Shown here piece after piece: positions 15,651 through 23,674 of a stretch of DNA of 34,976 nucleotides. The translations under genes were made by a program, and so were the position numbers. The notes under the pieces are model-generated. The model was not told the origin of the DNA and searched no databases. It saw only the letters and a list, made by a program, of their open reading frames with translations. Numbering within the stretch: the stretch's first letter is position 1; every line of letters starts with the position of its first letter. The stretch is from assembly GCA_025359065.1 (NCBI GenBank), contig JANYHM010000110.1, positions 1 through 34,976 of the forward strand, read 5' to 3'. The DNA is from Synechococcales cyanobacterium GL140_1_metabinner_5_sub. Its GTDB lineage: Bacteria > Cyanobacteriota > Cyanobacteriia > Cyanobacteriales > Chamaesiphonaceae.

Positions 15651-16958
15651 ATGGTGCGCATCATTCACCAACTGGCTGAAGCCCAGCAAGAGTTGGATCG
15701 CATCCGCTCTCGCCACCAGGATGATCAGTCCATCCATCGCGAAGCCACGGTCAGAGAAATTGTCCAAACTGTGCGCCGTCATGGAGACAGTGCTCTACTG
15801 CAATACACCATTGAATACGACTGTCCCCATCTGACCCTCGATCGATTGCGGGTGGATGGGGCAGAGTTAGATGTTGCCTACCAACAGGTGGAACCAGGGT
15901 TGCTCCAAGCTATGCAGGTGGCTGCTGAACAAATTACGGCTTTTCATAATTTACATTTACCCAAGTCTTGGGTGCATTTCACCTCCCAGGGCAGCACTCT
16001 TGGTCGTCAGTATCGGCCAGTGAGCTGTGCCGGTCTATACATCCCTCGGGGGCGCATGGGCTACCCCAGCACTGTGTTGATGAATGCCATCCCAGCGAGG
16101 GTGGCCGGAGTGCCTCGCTTGGTGTTGGCTACGCCACCCAATGCTGATGGTTCGATTCCGCCAGCGGTGTTGGTGGCGGCTCAGATGGTAGGAATTCAAG
16201 AAATTTATCGCATGGGTGGGGCACAGGCGATCGCGGCTTTTGCTTATGGCACGGCTACTGTTCCCCAAGTAAATTTAATAGTGGGGCCAGGTAATGCCTA
16301 TGTGAATCTGGCTAAACAGTTAGTTGCTGACACTGTGGGTATTGATGGTTTTGCCGGTGCTCCAGAACTATTAATAGTGGCTGATGATTCTGCTTCGCGG
16401 ACACTACGTGAACAGGCGACCCCCACGCTCATTGCGGCAGATCTGCTGGCTCAGGCTGAGCGAGATGTGCTGGCCGCTGCGATTTTGATTACGACTGATC
16501 GGGAGTTGGCAGAAAAGGTGCAAATCGAGATTGTCGATCGGTTAGCCAGCCATTCGCACGCTTTATTGATAGAGAAGGCGATCGCTCATTGCGGGCTGAT
16601 TATTGTGGTAGAGAAGATCGAACAGGCGATTGAGCTGAGTAATCGCTTTGCTCCGGCTCAACTTTTACTGTGGGTGAATGATCCTTGGGAGATTTCTGGC
16701 CGGTTTGATCGGGCAGGGACAATTTTTCTGGGAGGTCAGACTCCACCGAGCAGTTATTTAGTGGGTCCGGTAGCAACTTTACCTACTGGAGGGGCAGCGC
16801 GCTTTAGCAGCGGCTTAGGGGTAGAGACTTTCATGAAGTACTCTAATTTAGTGGAGTATTCGCCAGCGGCTCTATCTCGGCTAGAAAGCGCAATCGAGGA
16901 GCTGGCGAGGGCTGAAGGCTTAATCTTGCCCTCTAGCACTCTGATCGATCGGAGCTAA
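15651..16958 (+). CDS. HisD family protein, catalytic residues lost (435 aa)
   Basis: Overall it is clearly a histidinol dehydrogenase homologue, with CAGLYIPRGRMGYPSTVLM, MGGAQAIAAFAYGT, VGPGNAYVNLAKQ and LLAQAERD all in order. By my alignment with E. coli HisD the active site is gone. Glu326-His327 (PEHL) reads PAQL (16656-16661). The zinc ligands His262, Asp360 and His419 read Arg (16461-16463), Ser (16752-16754) and Pro (16929-16931). His367 reads Ala, and AGPSE reads AGAPE. Only Gln259 remains. It should not bind zinc or oxidise histidinol, so a true hisD is expected elsewhere in the genome. ATG 15651 gives the usual N-terminus (MVRIIHQLAEAQ); TTG 15636 is an alternative. It is single, following a leader stem-loop. 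Function unknown. Confidence 0.85.
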   Translation: MVRIIHQLAEAQQELDRIRSRHQDDQSIHREATVREIVQTVRRHGDSALLQYTIEYDCPHLTLDRLRVDGAELDVAYQQVEPGLLQAMQVAAEQITAFHNLHLPKSWVHFTSQGSTLGRQYRPVSCAGLYIPRGRMGYPSTVLMNAIPARVAGVPRLVLATPPNADGSIPPAVLVAAQMVGIQEIYRMGGAQAIAAFAYGTATVPQVNLIVGPGNAYVNLAKQLVADTVGIDGFAGAPELLIVADDSASRTLREQATPTLIAADLLAQAERDVLAAAILITTDRELAEKVQIEIVDRLASHSHALLIEKAIAHCGLIIVVEKIEQAIELSNRFAPAQLLLWVNDPWEISGRFDRAGTIFLGGQTPPSSYLVGPVATLPTGGAARFSSGLGVETFMKYSNLVEYSPAALSRLESAIEELARAEGLILPSSTLIDRS

Positions 16959-17375
16959 ATTGCAGAAATTTTTTGAGGATTTTTAGATGAAATTACAGGC
17001 GATCAATCATAAAATTTGCAGAGGAAACTGTTTGTAACGTCTGTAATCTTTGGTGGTCGTAGGTTACAGTGAGGCCAATTTTCATGAGTATAATTACTTA
17101 TAAAGACATAGATTTGGCAATCAATCGACTCTTTTTAGACAGCCTCCCGAGAAAAAATCAACCAAAAATAACAAAGAAAGTATAAAAATCAACATAATTT
17201 AAAGATTTGCCTATTCCAAAATTACCTTTCTCCTATTAGAATAAGTCAGTGCAAATAGGATTCAGTCAAGGTCTGAGAGATCGAATAGAAAAAAAAATCT
17301 GTTCTTTCTGCCATACACCCAGATTAATCATAGAAAAGCATCACCAACTTCTCTTGAAACCAAAGGAGACAATCA
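16959..17375 (+). promoter_or_regulatory. 417-base region upstream of the HU gene
   Basis: No gene or RNA structure is evident. The sequence is AT-rich, with an A-run at 17289-17297. The HU ribosome site AAGGAG lies 8 bases before the ATG. A long untranslated leader for HU is plausible, but I could not place a convincing -10/-35 pair. A 16-codon frame at about 16987 is too short to support. Confidence 0.4.
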
Positions 17376-17696
17376 ATGAATAAGGGCGAATTAGTCGATC
17401 AGGTTGCTGATAAGGCTGCTGTTACCAAAAAAGTAGCTGACACTGTACTCTCTGCCGCTTTAGAAGTGGTTATGGAAGCAGTATCGACTGGCGATAAGGT
17501 CACATTAGTAGGTTTTGGCTCCTTTGAGCCTAGACAACGTCAACAGCGAGAAGGTCGGAATCCTCGGACTGGCGAAAAGATGGATATTCCTGCAACCAAA
17601 GTACCTGCTTTTTCGGCTGGTAAGTTGTTTAAGGATAAAGTCTCGGCTTCCGAACCCGAAAAGCCAGCAGCTAAGGCTGCTGCCAAAAAGAAATAG
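17376..17696 (+). CDS. HU family DNA-binding protein (106 aa)
   Basis: A histone-like nucleoid protein that binds and bends DNA as a dimer. The core (residues 1-90) is canonical: MNKGELVDQVADKAAVTKK, then LVGFGSFEPRQRQQREGRNPRTGEKMDIPATKVPAFSAGK, where the RNPRTG loop forms the DNA-grasping arm and Pro inserts at the kink. Beyond the core there is a short basic, Ala-rich tail (EKPAAKAAAKKK), about 15 residues longer than E. coli HU. The ribosome site AAGGAG is strong. The CobD-like gene starts 7 bases after the stop, so the two are probably co-transcribed. There is no obvious functional link between them. Confidence 0.96.
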   Translation: MNKGELVDQVADKAAVTKKVADTVLSAALEVVMEAVSTGDKVTLVGFGSFEPRQRQQREGRNPRTGEKMDIPATKVPAFSAGKLFKDKVSASEPEKPAAKAAAKKK

Positions 17697-17703
17697 GAAA
17701 CTT

Positions 17704-18777
17704 TTGGATCAATCAAACCGACCAACTCATGGCGGCAACTTGGTCTGGGCAGCTAGTCTTGCTGGCTGTCCGGTCAACCAAATATTGGATTTTTCCGCTA
17801 GTATCAATCCCCTCGGTTTAGGATCGGGGGTGATTTTTGCTTTACAGCAGCATTTATCAGATATTGATAAATACCCGACTCCGGGATATTTGGAGCTACG
17901 CCAAGCTTTGGCTGAGCATTTACAAGTTTCGCCAGACTGGATTTTACCGGGCAATGGGGCGGCAGAGCTGCTGACTTGGGCAGGCCGCGAGCTAGCTCAG
18001 TACCATACAATTTTGCCGACTCCTGCTTTTAATGATTATGGTCGTGCCCTGGGAGCTTTTGGTGCGCCGGTTACTACTATTTCTCTTTTAGATCAGCATG
18101 GTGCTTGGTTAGATTTAGACCAAATTTTAGATAATCCAGCGATTCCCCCTCGGGCTGCGCTGCTGTTGAACAATCCCCATAATCCTAGTGGTGCGCTGTG
18201 GACAACTGAGATTTTGTTGCCGCTGCTCGATCGATTCTCGTTAGTAGTAGTCGATGAATCTTTTATGGATTTTGTCTTACCTAGCCAGAGTCTGATTCCG
18301 TGGGTGGAAAAATACAATAATTTAGTGGTAATTAGTTCTCTCACCAAATTTTATAGTTTGCCCGGTTTGCGGCTAGGTTACTGTGTGGCTCATCCCGATC
18401 GATTAGCCCTCTGGCAAAGTTGGCGTGATCCGTGGGTAGTAAATCGGTTGGCAGAGGTTGCAGGAATTGCGGCTTTAAATGATCAAGAGTTTATCGATCG
18501 GACTTGGGCTTGGTATAACTCTTGTCAGCCCGCTTTATTTGCTGGTTTGCAGCAAGTTCCAAATTTAAAAGTTTATCCTAGTGCGGCGAATTTCTTTTTG
18601 CTGCGCACGGTACAGTCGTTTACGACTGTACAGACTGAATTGTTGCAGCAGTTTCAAATTTATGCTCGAGACTGTATGAGTTTTCCTGAGCTTGGTAGTT
18701 ACTATGGGCGAGTGGCGCTCAAGTCCGAAGGTGATAATCAGAAATTACTCAGTGCCCTAAATAAAATTTGTACATAA
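17704..18777 (+). CDS. CobD/HisC-like PLP aminotransferase (357 aa)
   Basis: A fold-type I PLP enzyme closest in motifs to threonine-phosphate decarboxylase CobD and histidinol-phosphate aminotransferase HisC. CobD decarboxylates L-threonine phosphate to supply the aminopropanol arm of cobalamin. THGGNLVWAA and FSASINPLG near the N-terminus, LLNNPHNPSG, VVDESFMDF, and SSLTKFYSLPGLRLGY with PLP lysine Lys215 are the CobD-type pattern. The same frame is open further upstream inside HU, but homology begins at the TTG at 17704, with AGGAAA just before it. That start gives a normal 357 residues. No other cobalamin gene is in the window, and an aminotransferase role cannot be excluded. Confidence 0.85.
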   Translation: MDQSNRPTHGGNLVWAASLAGCPVNQILDFSASINPLGLGSGVIFALQQHLSDIDKYPTPGYLELRQALAEHLQVSPDWILPGNGAAELLTWAGRELAQYHTILPTPAFNDYGRALGAFGAPVTTISLLDQHGAWLDLDQILDNPAIPPRAALLLNNPHNPSGALWTTEILLPLLDRFSLVVVDESFMDFVLPSQSLIPWVEKYNNLVVISSLTKFYSLPGLRLGYCVAHPDRLALWQSWRDPWVVNRLAEVAGIAALNDQEFIDRTWAWYNSCQPALFAGLQQVPNLKVYPSAANFFLLRTVQSFTTVQTELLQQFQIYARDCMSFPELGSYYGRVALKSEGDNQKLLSALNKICT

Positions 18778-18868
18778 AATGGCTATCAGGAAGGATCTTG
18801 AGTTTTGATTGAAATTACGGATCATTGACACTCCTCTGCAATTGTTGAAATCAATCTTCAGAAATATT

Positions 18869-19750
18869 ATGCTAAACCTACAATCTACTGCTGACGGATC
18901 ATTTACCTTCTTTTCTACTGAATTTAACCAATCATTTCACAGCAGTTCTGGAGCCAAAGAAGAAGCGATCGGGAAATTTGCTATCCCTACTCAGTTGGCT
19001 GATCGAGCATTGACTTACAAAAAAATTAAAATTTTCGATCCCTGTTATGGTCTAGGCTACAACTGTGCTGCTGCCCTCCAAGCTATTTGGAGCGCCAATT
19101 CTCAATGCTTGGTAGAAATCATGGCGCTAGAGATTAACCCTGATGTAGCTACAGCCGCGATCAAACAACAGCTTTTGACAGACTGGTTCGCGCCGATTCC
19201 TGCTTTACTCGCTGAACTAGCAGTCACTGGCAAAGTGCAGAGTAATTTATTGACAGCCCAACTACAAATTGGGGATGCTCGTCAAACAATCAAAATAGTG
19301 CAAGGGTTTCAGGCTGATGCCATTTTCCTTGATCCTTTTTCGCCCGCAGTTTGTCCCGAGCTATGGACAGTCGAGTTTTTACAGCTAGTCGCAGATTGCT
19401 GCGCCCCTCAAGGGCTTTTGGCAACCTATTCTTGTGCTGGAGCCGTGCGGAATGCTCTGCTGCTCGCTGGGTTTACGGTAGGTGATACCTCGCCGATCGG
19501 ACGGAAAGCGCCCGGATCGATCGCCAGCCTTGATCCAGATTTAATCCCACCGCTTTCTGCTGAAATTCAGGGGTATCTCCAGACTCGGGCGGGGATCCCC
19601 TATCGGGATCCTGATTTAATTGACAGTGCCGATCGCATTCGGCTGCGGCGTACTTGGGAGCAAGAAGAATCTACTTTGGAATCTACTTCTCAGTGGCGAA
19701 AGCGTCACCCAAACAATCTTGAAGATCCTGTACTCCCGGCGGATAAGTAA
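18869..19750 (+). CDS. MnmD/MnmC-like tRNA methyltransferase (293 aa)
   Basis: A SAM-dependent methyltransferase of the MnmC N-domain (DUF752) type, which methylates aminomethyl-uridine at the wobble position 34 of tRNA. The sequence shows [27 protein letters not shown] at the start, a SAM loop [16 protein letters not shown], the catalytic-region motif [18 protein letters not shown], and [19 protein letters not shown] followed by [11 protein letters not shown]. There is no FAD oxidase half, so it is the stand-alone form. The frame is open from TTG 18809, but homologues begin near ATG 18869. The last 68 bases overlap the end of surE on the opposite strand. The C-terminal tail after about residue 250 is charged and variable. 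Confidence 0.85.
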   Translation: MLNLQSTADGSFTFFSTEFNQSFHSSSGAKEEAIGKFAIPTQLADRALTYKKIKIFDPCYGLGYNCAAALQAIWSANSQCLVEIMALEINPDVATAAIKQQLLTDWFAPIPALLAELAVTGKVQSNLLTAQLQIGDARQTIKIVQGFQADAIFLDPFSPAVCPELWTVEFLQLVADCCAPQGLLATYSCAGAVRNALLLAGFTVGDTSPIGRKAPGSIASLDPDLIPPLSAEIQGYLQTRAGIPYRDPDLIDSADRIRLRRTWEQEESTLESTSQWRKRHPNNLEDPVLPADK

Positions 19751-20492
19751 GATTAAAGTGTAGAGGCACGATCGTAATGTAGTTACGTTTAATGGCCTGT
19801 ACATCTGTCTCTACTGAGTTTGGTAAATTTAAGTGAGCAGGCTGTTCAATATCTTGGAGTACTTCCCCTGATAACCAATAATAGGTTTTGCCTCTGGGAT
19901 CTACGCGGGTTTGGAAGGTATCAAAATAGCGACGTAGTCCTTGGCGAGTTACTAATACTCCAGCAATTTCACTGGCTGGGACAGCGGGGATATTGATGTT
20001 TAATAAAATCGGTTCCGGTAAAGGATTTTTGGCAAAGCGAGTTAGTAGCTGACAGGCAAAATCGGCACCTACCTGAAATTCACGGCTACTGAAACTGGTC
20101 AAACTCAACGCTAAACTAGGAATGCCTTCGATCGCTCCTTCCATGGCCGCCGAAACTGTGCCGGAATACAGAATATCGGTGCCTAAGTTAGCTCCGTGGT
20201 TGATACCCGAAAGCACAAAATCTGGAGGTTGCGGCAACAGCGCACCTAAGGCCAATTTTACACAGTCAGAAGGAGTACCTGAGCAAGACCAAGACTTCAC
20301 CTGTGGGTCAAAAATTCCGGTCACTACCTCAGCGCGAATGGGATCATGCAGAGTTAAACCGTGGCCGGTAGCAGAGCGCTCTCGATCGGGGCAAACCACC
20401 GTTACTTCATGACCGGCTTGGGCTAGGGTATTAGCGAGGGTGCGAATTCCTTGGGCAAAGATGCCGTCATCGTTAGCAATTAACAGGCGCAT
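19683..20492 (-). CDS. surE: 5'-nucleotidase SurE (269 aa)
   Basis: A survival protein E phosphatase that hydrolyses nucleoside monophosphates with a divalent metal. Metal and active-site motifs are intact: [16 protein letters not shown] (Asp8, Asp9), [26 protein letters not shown] and [26 protein letters not shown]. Length is normal for the family. The start is ATG 20490-20492. The 3' end overlaps the MnmD-like gene tail to tail by 68 bases, so both reading frames use the same DNA there. The ABC ATPase gene lies upstream on the same strand, 61 bases away, with a small AGCAG/CTGCT hairpin between. Co-transcription from the metal-regulated promoter is possible. Confidence 0.94.
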   Translation of the reverse strand: MRLLIANDDGIFAQGIRTLANTLAQAGHEVTVVCPDRERSATGHGLTLHDPIRAEVVTGIFDPQVKSWSCSGTPSDCVKLALGALLPQPPDFVLSGINHGANLGTDILYSGTVSAAMEGAIEGIPSLALSLTSFSSREFQVGADFACQLLTRFAKNPLPEPILLNINIPAVPASEIAGVLVTRQGLRRYFDTFQTRVDPRGKTYYWLSGEVLQDIEQPAHLNLPNSVETDVQAIKRNYITIVPLHFNLTYPPGVQDLQDCLGDAFATEK

Positions 20493-20553
20493 AGCAGAAA
20501 GTAGATAGGCATTTGAGCAACAGCCTAGCAGTTTTTGCTGCTTATTTTTTTCT

Positions 20554-21288
20554 TTAACACAGCAAATCTATCTCAACGTGGGCTTGCTGGGCTTTGCCAT
20601 AGGCTAACTGGAGGTTTGCCGGAGTCATTACCTCTTGGGGTGAACCGTCAGCAATCAGGCGCTGATTCAGTAAGAGCATTCGATCGAGCAAACCCATTCC
20701 TTGCCCCCAGTCATGACTGCTAACTAACAAGATTTTTCCTAGGGCTTTGAGTTCAGCAAAAATATCAAAAATTGCGGCTTCAGTGGTGCTGTCTACGCCG
20801 GTAAAGGGTTCATCGAGTAGAAAGACTTCGGCTTGCTGTGCAAGGGCGCGGGCTAAAAAAACTCGCTGCTGTTGACCACCAGAGAGTTCGCCAATACGTC
20901 GATCGCGCAAGTCCCACATTTCCACTCGTTCGAGAGCGGCTTGCACCAGCATTTTATCTATGGGATTGGGGCGGCGCAGCCAGCCAATTTTACGGGTGCG
21001 CGCCATCATTACCACTCGTTGTACTGTGATCGGAAAATCCCAGTCTACTTGGGAGCGCTGGGGTAAATAGGCTACCCGATCGAGCTGCCGACAAAGAGGG
21101 CAAGTACAGTAGCTCACTGACCCACTAGTATGAGGAGTCAAACCCAGCATGGCTTTGAGCATGGTGCTTTTTCCAGCACCATTGGGGCCTACTAGGCCAA
21201 CTAGTTCACCGGGTTGAATGCGAAAACTCACGTCCTGAAGTCCCATGACTCCAGGATAGCTGACGGCTAGCTGCTGGACTTGAAGCAT
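20554..21288 (-). CDS. ABC transporter ATP-binding protein, Mn/Zn/Fe type (244 aa)
   Basis: The ATPase of an MntA/ZnuC-type metal importer. Walker A is GPNGAGKST (34-42), [16 protein letters not shown] is the Q-loop region hallmark of this metal-chelate subfamily, the signature is LSGGQQQR (135-142), Walker B is VFLLDEP (155-161), and the H-loop His is His192. An unusual Cys cluster CTCPLC (Cys61, 63, 66) sits just before the Q-loop. The frame is open from GTG 21309, but that start would lie inside the operator, and homology begins at [13 protein letters not shown] (ATG 21286-21288). No clear ribosome site is seen. The permease and binding-protein genes are not in the window, so this is an orphan ATPase or a split operon. 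Confidence 0.9.
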   Translation of the reverse strand: MLQVQQLAVSYPGVMGLQDVSFRIQPGELVGLVGPNGAGKSTMLKAMLGLTPHTSGSVSYCTCPLCRQLDRVAYLPQRSQVDWDFPITVQRVVMMARTRKIGWLRRPNPIDKMLVQAALERVEMWDLRDRRIGELSGGQQQRVFLARALAQQAEVFLLDEPFTGVDSTTEAAIFDIFAELKALGKILLVSSHDWGQGMGLLDRMLLLNQRLIADGSPQEVMTPANLQLAYGKAQQAHVEIDLLC

Positions 21289-21293
21289 TAGAA

Positions 21294-21308
21294 TGATAAT
21301 CGTTATCA
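21294..21308 (-). promoter_or_regulatory. Zur/Fur-like operator at the ABC ATPase start
   Basis: TGATAA and TTATCA form perfect arms around a 3-base centre (TCG). The spacing matches the 7-1-7 style Zur and Fur boxes, with one centre position changed from the ideal TGATAATnATTATCA. It ends 5 bases before the ATG, so bound repressor would block the initiation region. A TAATAG-type -10 lies just upstream. The metal type cannot be decided from the site alone, but Zur fits the transporter class best. Confidence 0.72.
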
Positions 21309-21404
21309 CTTCTATTATGCACTAAAGCTTTGGCAAATCACCTAAATACTAAAAAGATCGCCGTGCTTAATCAAATAAGAATCATGTTTTTCTAGATCGC
21401 TAGA

Positions 21405-21434
21405 AATTGGTTGATCTGTAAAAGTCAACCAATT
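21405..21434 (-). terminator. stem-loop after the mannose-1-phosphate guanylyltransferase gene
   Basis: AATTGGTTGA (21405-21414) and TCAACCAATT (21425-21434) are perfect 10-base arms with a 10-base loop, 6 bases past the stop of the minus-strand gene. A second small palindrome, TCTAGatcgCTAGA (21391-21404), abuts it. There is no long T-tract on the minus side, so this is a factor-independent-like stem of lower certainty. Confidence 0.5.
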
Positions 21435-21440
21435 ATAGTT

Positions 21441-22511
21441 TTAGAGTAGATGTTCCCAATCGGCATTTTCCTTGATTTTGTTCAGCACCCCTTTGATTTC
21501 CTGAGTGCGGCTTTTATCGACCACCAAAGTTACATTGCCATCTCGCACCACCACCACATTATCCAGGCCGATCGTCACAATTACATCATCGCTGCTGCTG
21601 GAATATAGAATTGCTCCGGCAGTATCTAGTCCAATATGTTGAGCCAGTTCTACATTAGGGTTATGTGCCTTATCTCCTTTTAAGAGGCGCTCGATCGCAT
21701 TCCAATCACCCAGGTCATCCCAGCCAAAGCTGACCGGTAATACATAGGCCAAATCAGTTTTTTCCATTAGGGCATAGTCTATGCTCTGCTTTGGCAGAGT
21801 AGGATAAGCCTCAATCCCATGGGCTTCTAGAGGCTGCATAATTTCTGGGACATAGATTTTCATTTGATCTAGCAAAGTCTGAGCCGTGAAAATAAACATG
21901 CCGCTGTTCCAAGTATAGTTACCCAGCTTGATAAACTCTTCAGCTTTCTCTCGATCGGGTTTCTCGGTAAATCGGCTAACTTTAAATGCCTGGTGTCCCA
22001 AAAAGTCTCCGACCTTTTCGCCTTCTTGAATATAACCATAGCCCGTAGCAGCAAAATCGGGGGTAACGCCCAAAGTGATGATCGAAGGAGTCTTGCTAGC
22101 CAAAGCAGCCGCAGATGTAAGAGTTCGATCGAATTCCAGGAGGTCAGCAATGTAATGATCTGCCGGAAAAAAGCCCACGGTGGCCTGATTGCCATAGCGT
22201 GCCGCTACCATCAGCGTCGCCCAAGCCACAGCAGCAGCAGTATCACGGCCTTCTGGTTCTACCAATAGGTTGGCAACTGGCAATTCTGGGAGCTGGTCTT
22301 TGACTCCTTGTTCTAACTGCGCCGAAGTAATTACCCACACATTTTCCCAGCCCCCAGCAATGGTTAATAATCTTTGAGCAGTGCCTTGTAACAGGCTGAC
22401 CCCTGTACCATCCAAAGAAAGAAACTGTTTTGGGCGATGTTTACGACTTAGCGGCCAGAAGCGCTCGCCTTTACCGCCAGCGAGGATGATGGGTACAAGG
22501 ATCTTGGTCAT
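21441..22511 (-). CDS. mannose-1-phosphate guanylyltransferase (356 aa)
   Basis: A nucleotidyltransferase that makes GDP-mannose from mannose-1-phosphate and GTP, the donor for mannosyl and fucosyl groups in exopolysaccharide and glycoprotein synthesis. The start VPIILAGGKGERFWPLSRKHRPKQFL carries the GTP-binding and PMM/GMP signature. Further motifs are VEPEGRDTAAAVAWA, FFPADHYI, FTEKPDREKAEEFI and NSGMFIF. It is the short form, lacking the C-terminal mannose-6-phosphate isomerase (cupin) domain of bifunctional ManC enzymes. The start is ATG 22509-22511, divergent from ispE. GDP-mannose made here could feed glycosyltransferases in the region, but that is inference. Confidence 0.93.
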   Translation of the reverse strand: MTKILVPIILAGGKGERFWPLSRKHRPKQFLSLDGTGVSLLQGTAQRLLTIAGGWENVWVITSAQLEQGVKDQLPELPVANLLVEPEGRDTAAAVAWATLMVAARYGNQATVGFFPADHYIADLLEFDRTLTSAAALASKTPSIITLGVTPDFAATGYGYIQEGEKVGDFLGHQAFKVSRFTEKPDREKAEEFIKLGNYTWNSGMFIFTAQTLLDQMKIYVPEIMQPLEAHGIEAYPTLPKQSIDYALMEKTDLAYVLPVSFGWDDLGDWNAIERLLKGDKAHNPNVELAQHIGLDTAGAILYSSSSDDVIVTIGLDNVVVVRDGNVTLVVDKSRTQEIKGVLNKIKENADWEHLL

Positions 22512-22604
22512 AGGTTTGTATTTAGGAGTTCTTGGATGGATTATATGTTAAGAGCCTGTCAAAATTTCGTGGATCAGACTACCAGAATGGAAGATCCAAT
22601 AAAG

Positions 22605-22610
22605 ATATAA
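22605..22610 (+). promoter_or_regulatory. candidate -10 for ispE
   Basis: TATAAT lies 33 bases before the ispE ATG in the 131-base gap between divergent genes. No good -35 is seen at the expected distance. Confidence 0.4.
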
Positions 22611-22642
22611 TGGGCAGCTACCTGTCAAAAAATCTTGAATCG

Positions 22643-23572
22643 ATGACTGTTTATCAACTTCTGGCTCCTGCCAAAATCAATCTGCACCTAGAAATTCTGG
22701 GTTTGCGCCCCGATAATTTTCATGAGTTGGCAACGGTGATGCAGTCGGTGGAGTTAGCCGATTTGGTCGAGATTAAAGATGCTGTAGATGACCGCATCAT
22801 ATTGCATTGCGATGTGCCGGAAGTGCCTCAAGATCAGACCAATTTAGCCTATCGAGCAGCGGCCTTGATTCGGGAGCGCTGTGGACGACAGGAGGGAGTG
22901 GAGATTACTTTACATAAGCGAATCCCGATCGCGGCGGGGTTGGCTGGGGGTTCTGGCAATGCGGCAGCGGTGTTGGTGGGGTTGAATCTGCTGTGGGATT
23001 TAAAATTAAGCGTTGCAGAGTTGCAGTCGATCGGGGCAGAGCTGGGTTCGGATGTGCCTTTTTGTATTAGTGGTGGCACGGCGATCGCTACTGGTCGGGG
23101 CGAGAAGATTACCAATATTTTGCCGTTACAGCAGGGGGCGGTGGTTTTAGGCAAGTATCGCAGTTTGAGTGTTTCGACTCCTTGGGCTTATGGGGCTTAT
23201 CGGCAGCAGTTTGGTGATAGCTATGCAGTAAATGAGGAGCTGGTGGCTAAATCCCAGGGTATTCATCAGATTAAGCTAATTGAGGCGATCGAGAATCAAG
23301 ATATCGCTACAGTTGGTCAGCTACTCTATAACGATTTAGAGAAGGTGGTGTTACCAGAATTTGCTTTGGTAGCAAAGCTAAAAGAGGCTTTCTCTCAGAC
23401 TGATAACTTGGGGGTAATGATGTCGGGTTCTGGGCCAACGGTGTTTGCTATGGCCAAGAATTTAGAGGAGGCAGAGTCGATCAAACAAGCAGTGCGCCAC
23501 CAAATTCCCGATCCAGATTTAGAGCTATTTGTAACTAGGATTTACAACCAAGGTGTACATTTACAGCCATAA
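22643..23572 (+). CDS. ispE: 4-diphosphocytidyl-2-C-methyl-D-erythritol kinase IspE (309 aa)
   Basis: The fourth enzyme of the MEP pathway of isoprenoid synthesis, which phosphorylates CDP-methylerythritol with ATP. GHMP kinase motifs are complete: LAPAKINLHLEILGLRPDNFHE with the catalytic-region Lys and Asn, then IPIAAGLAGGSGNAAAVL for ATP, GSDVPFCISGGTA with the catalytic Asp, and a C-terminal MSGSGPTVFA. The frame is open from ATG 22532, but those 37 extra residues are not family-like. ATG 22643 gives the usual MTVYQLLAPAKIN start and normal length. In cyanobacteria the pathway supplies carotenoids and the phytyl chain of chlorophyll. Confidence 0.94.
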   Translation: MTVYQLLAPAKINLHLEILGLRPDNFHELATVMQSVELADLVEIKDAVDDRIILHCDVPEVPQDQTNLAYRAAALIRERCGRQEGVEITLHKRIPIAAGLAGGSGNAAAVLVGLNLLWDLKLSVAELQSIGAELGSDVPFCISGGTAIATGRGEKITNILPLQQGAVVLGKYRSLSVSTPWAYGAYRQQFGDSYAVNEELVAKSQGIHQIKLIEAIENQDIATVGQLLYNDLEKVVLPEFALVAKLKEAFSQTDNLGVMMSGSGPTVFAMAKNLEEAESIKQAVRHQIPDPDLELFVTRIYNQGVHLQP

Positions 23573-23674
23573 AACTCCATTGAAATCAGTGAACAGAGGT
23601 GCGACTTCTAAAAAAAGTAAATGAAAATTCTAGTCTGACCATGAAAAATAAGCAAATAAATCATTATTAATACT

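Noticed and set aside
17515-17703. Upstream extension of the CobD-like frame inside HU
   Set aside because: The extra 63 residues overlap HU in another frame and show no similarity to the family. TTG 17704 has the proper context.
17540-17725. Antisense frame across HU
   Set aside because: Shadow of the HU coding sequence, with no start signal or protein similarity.
20516-20560. AGCAG/CTGCT hairpin plus T-run as a terminator
   Set aside because: The T-run is on the plus strand, where no gene ends nearby, while both flanking genes are on the minus strand.
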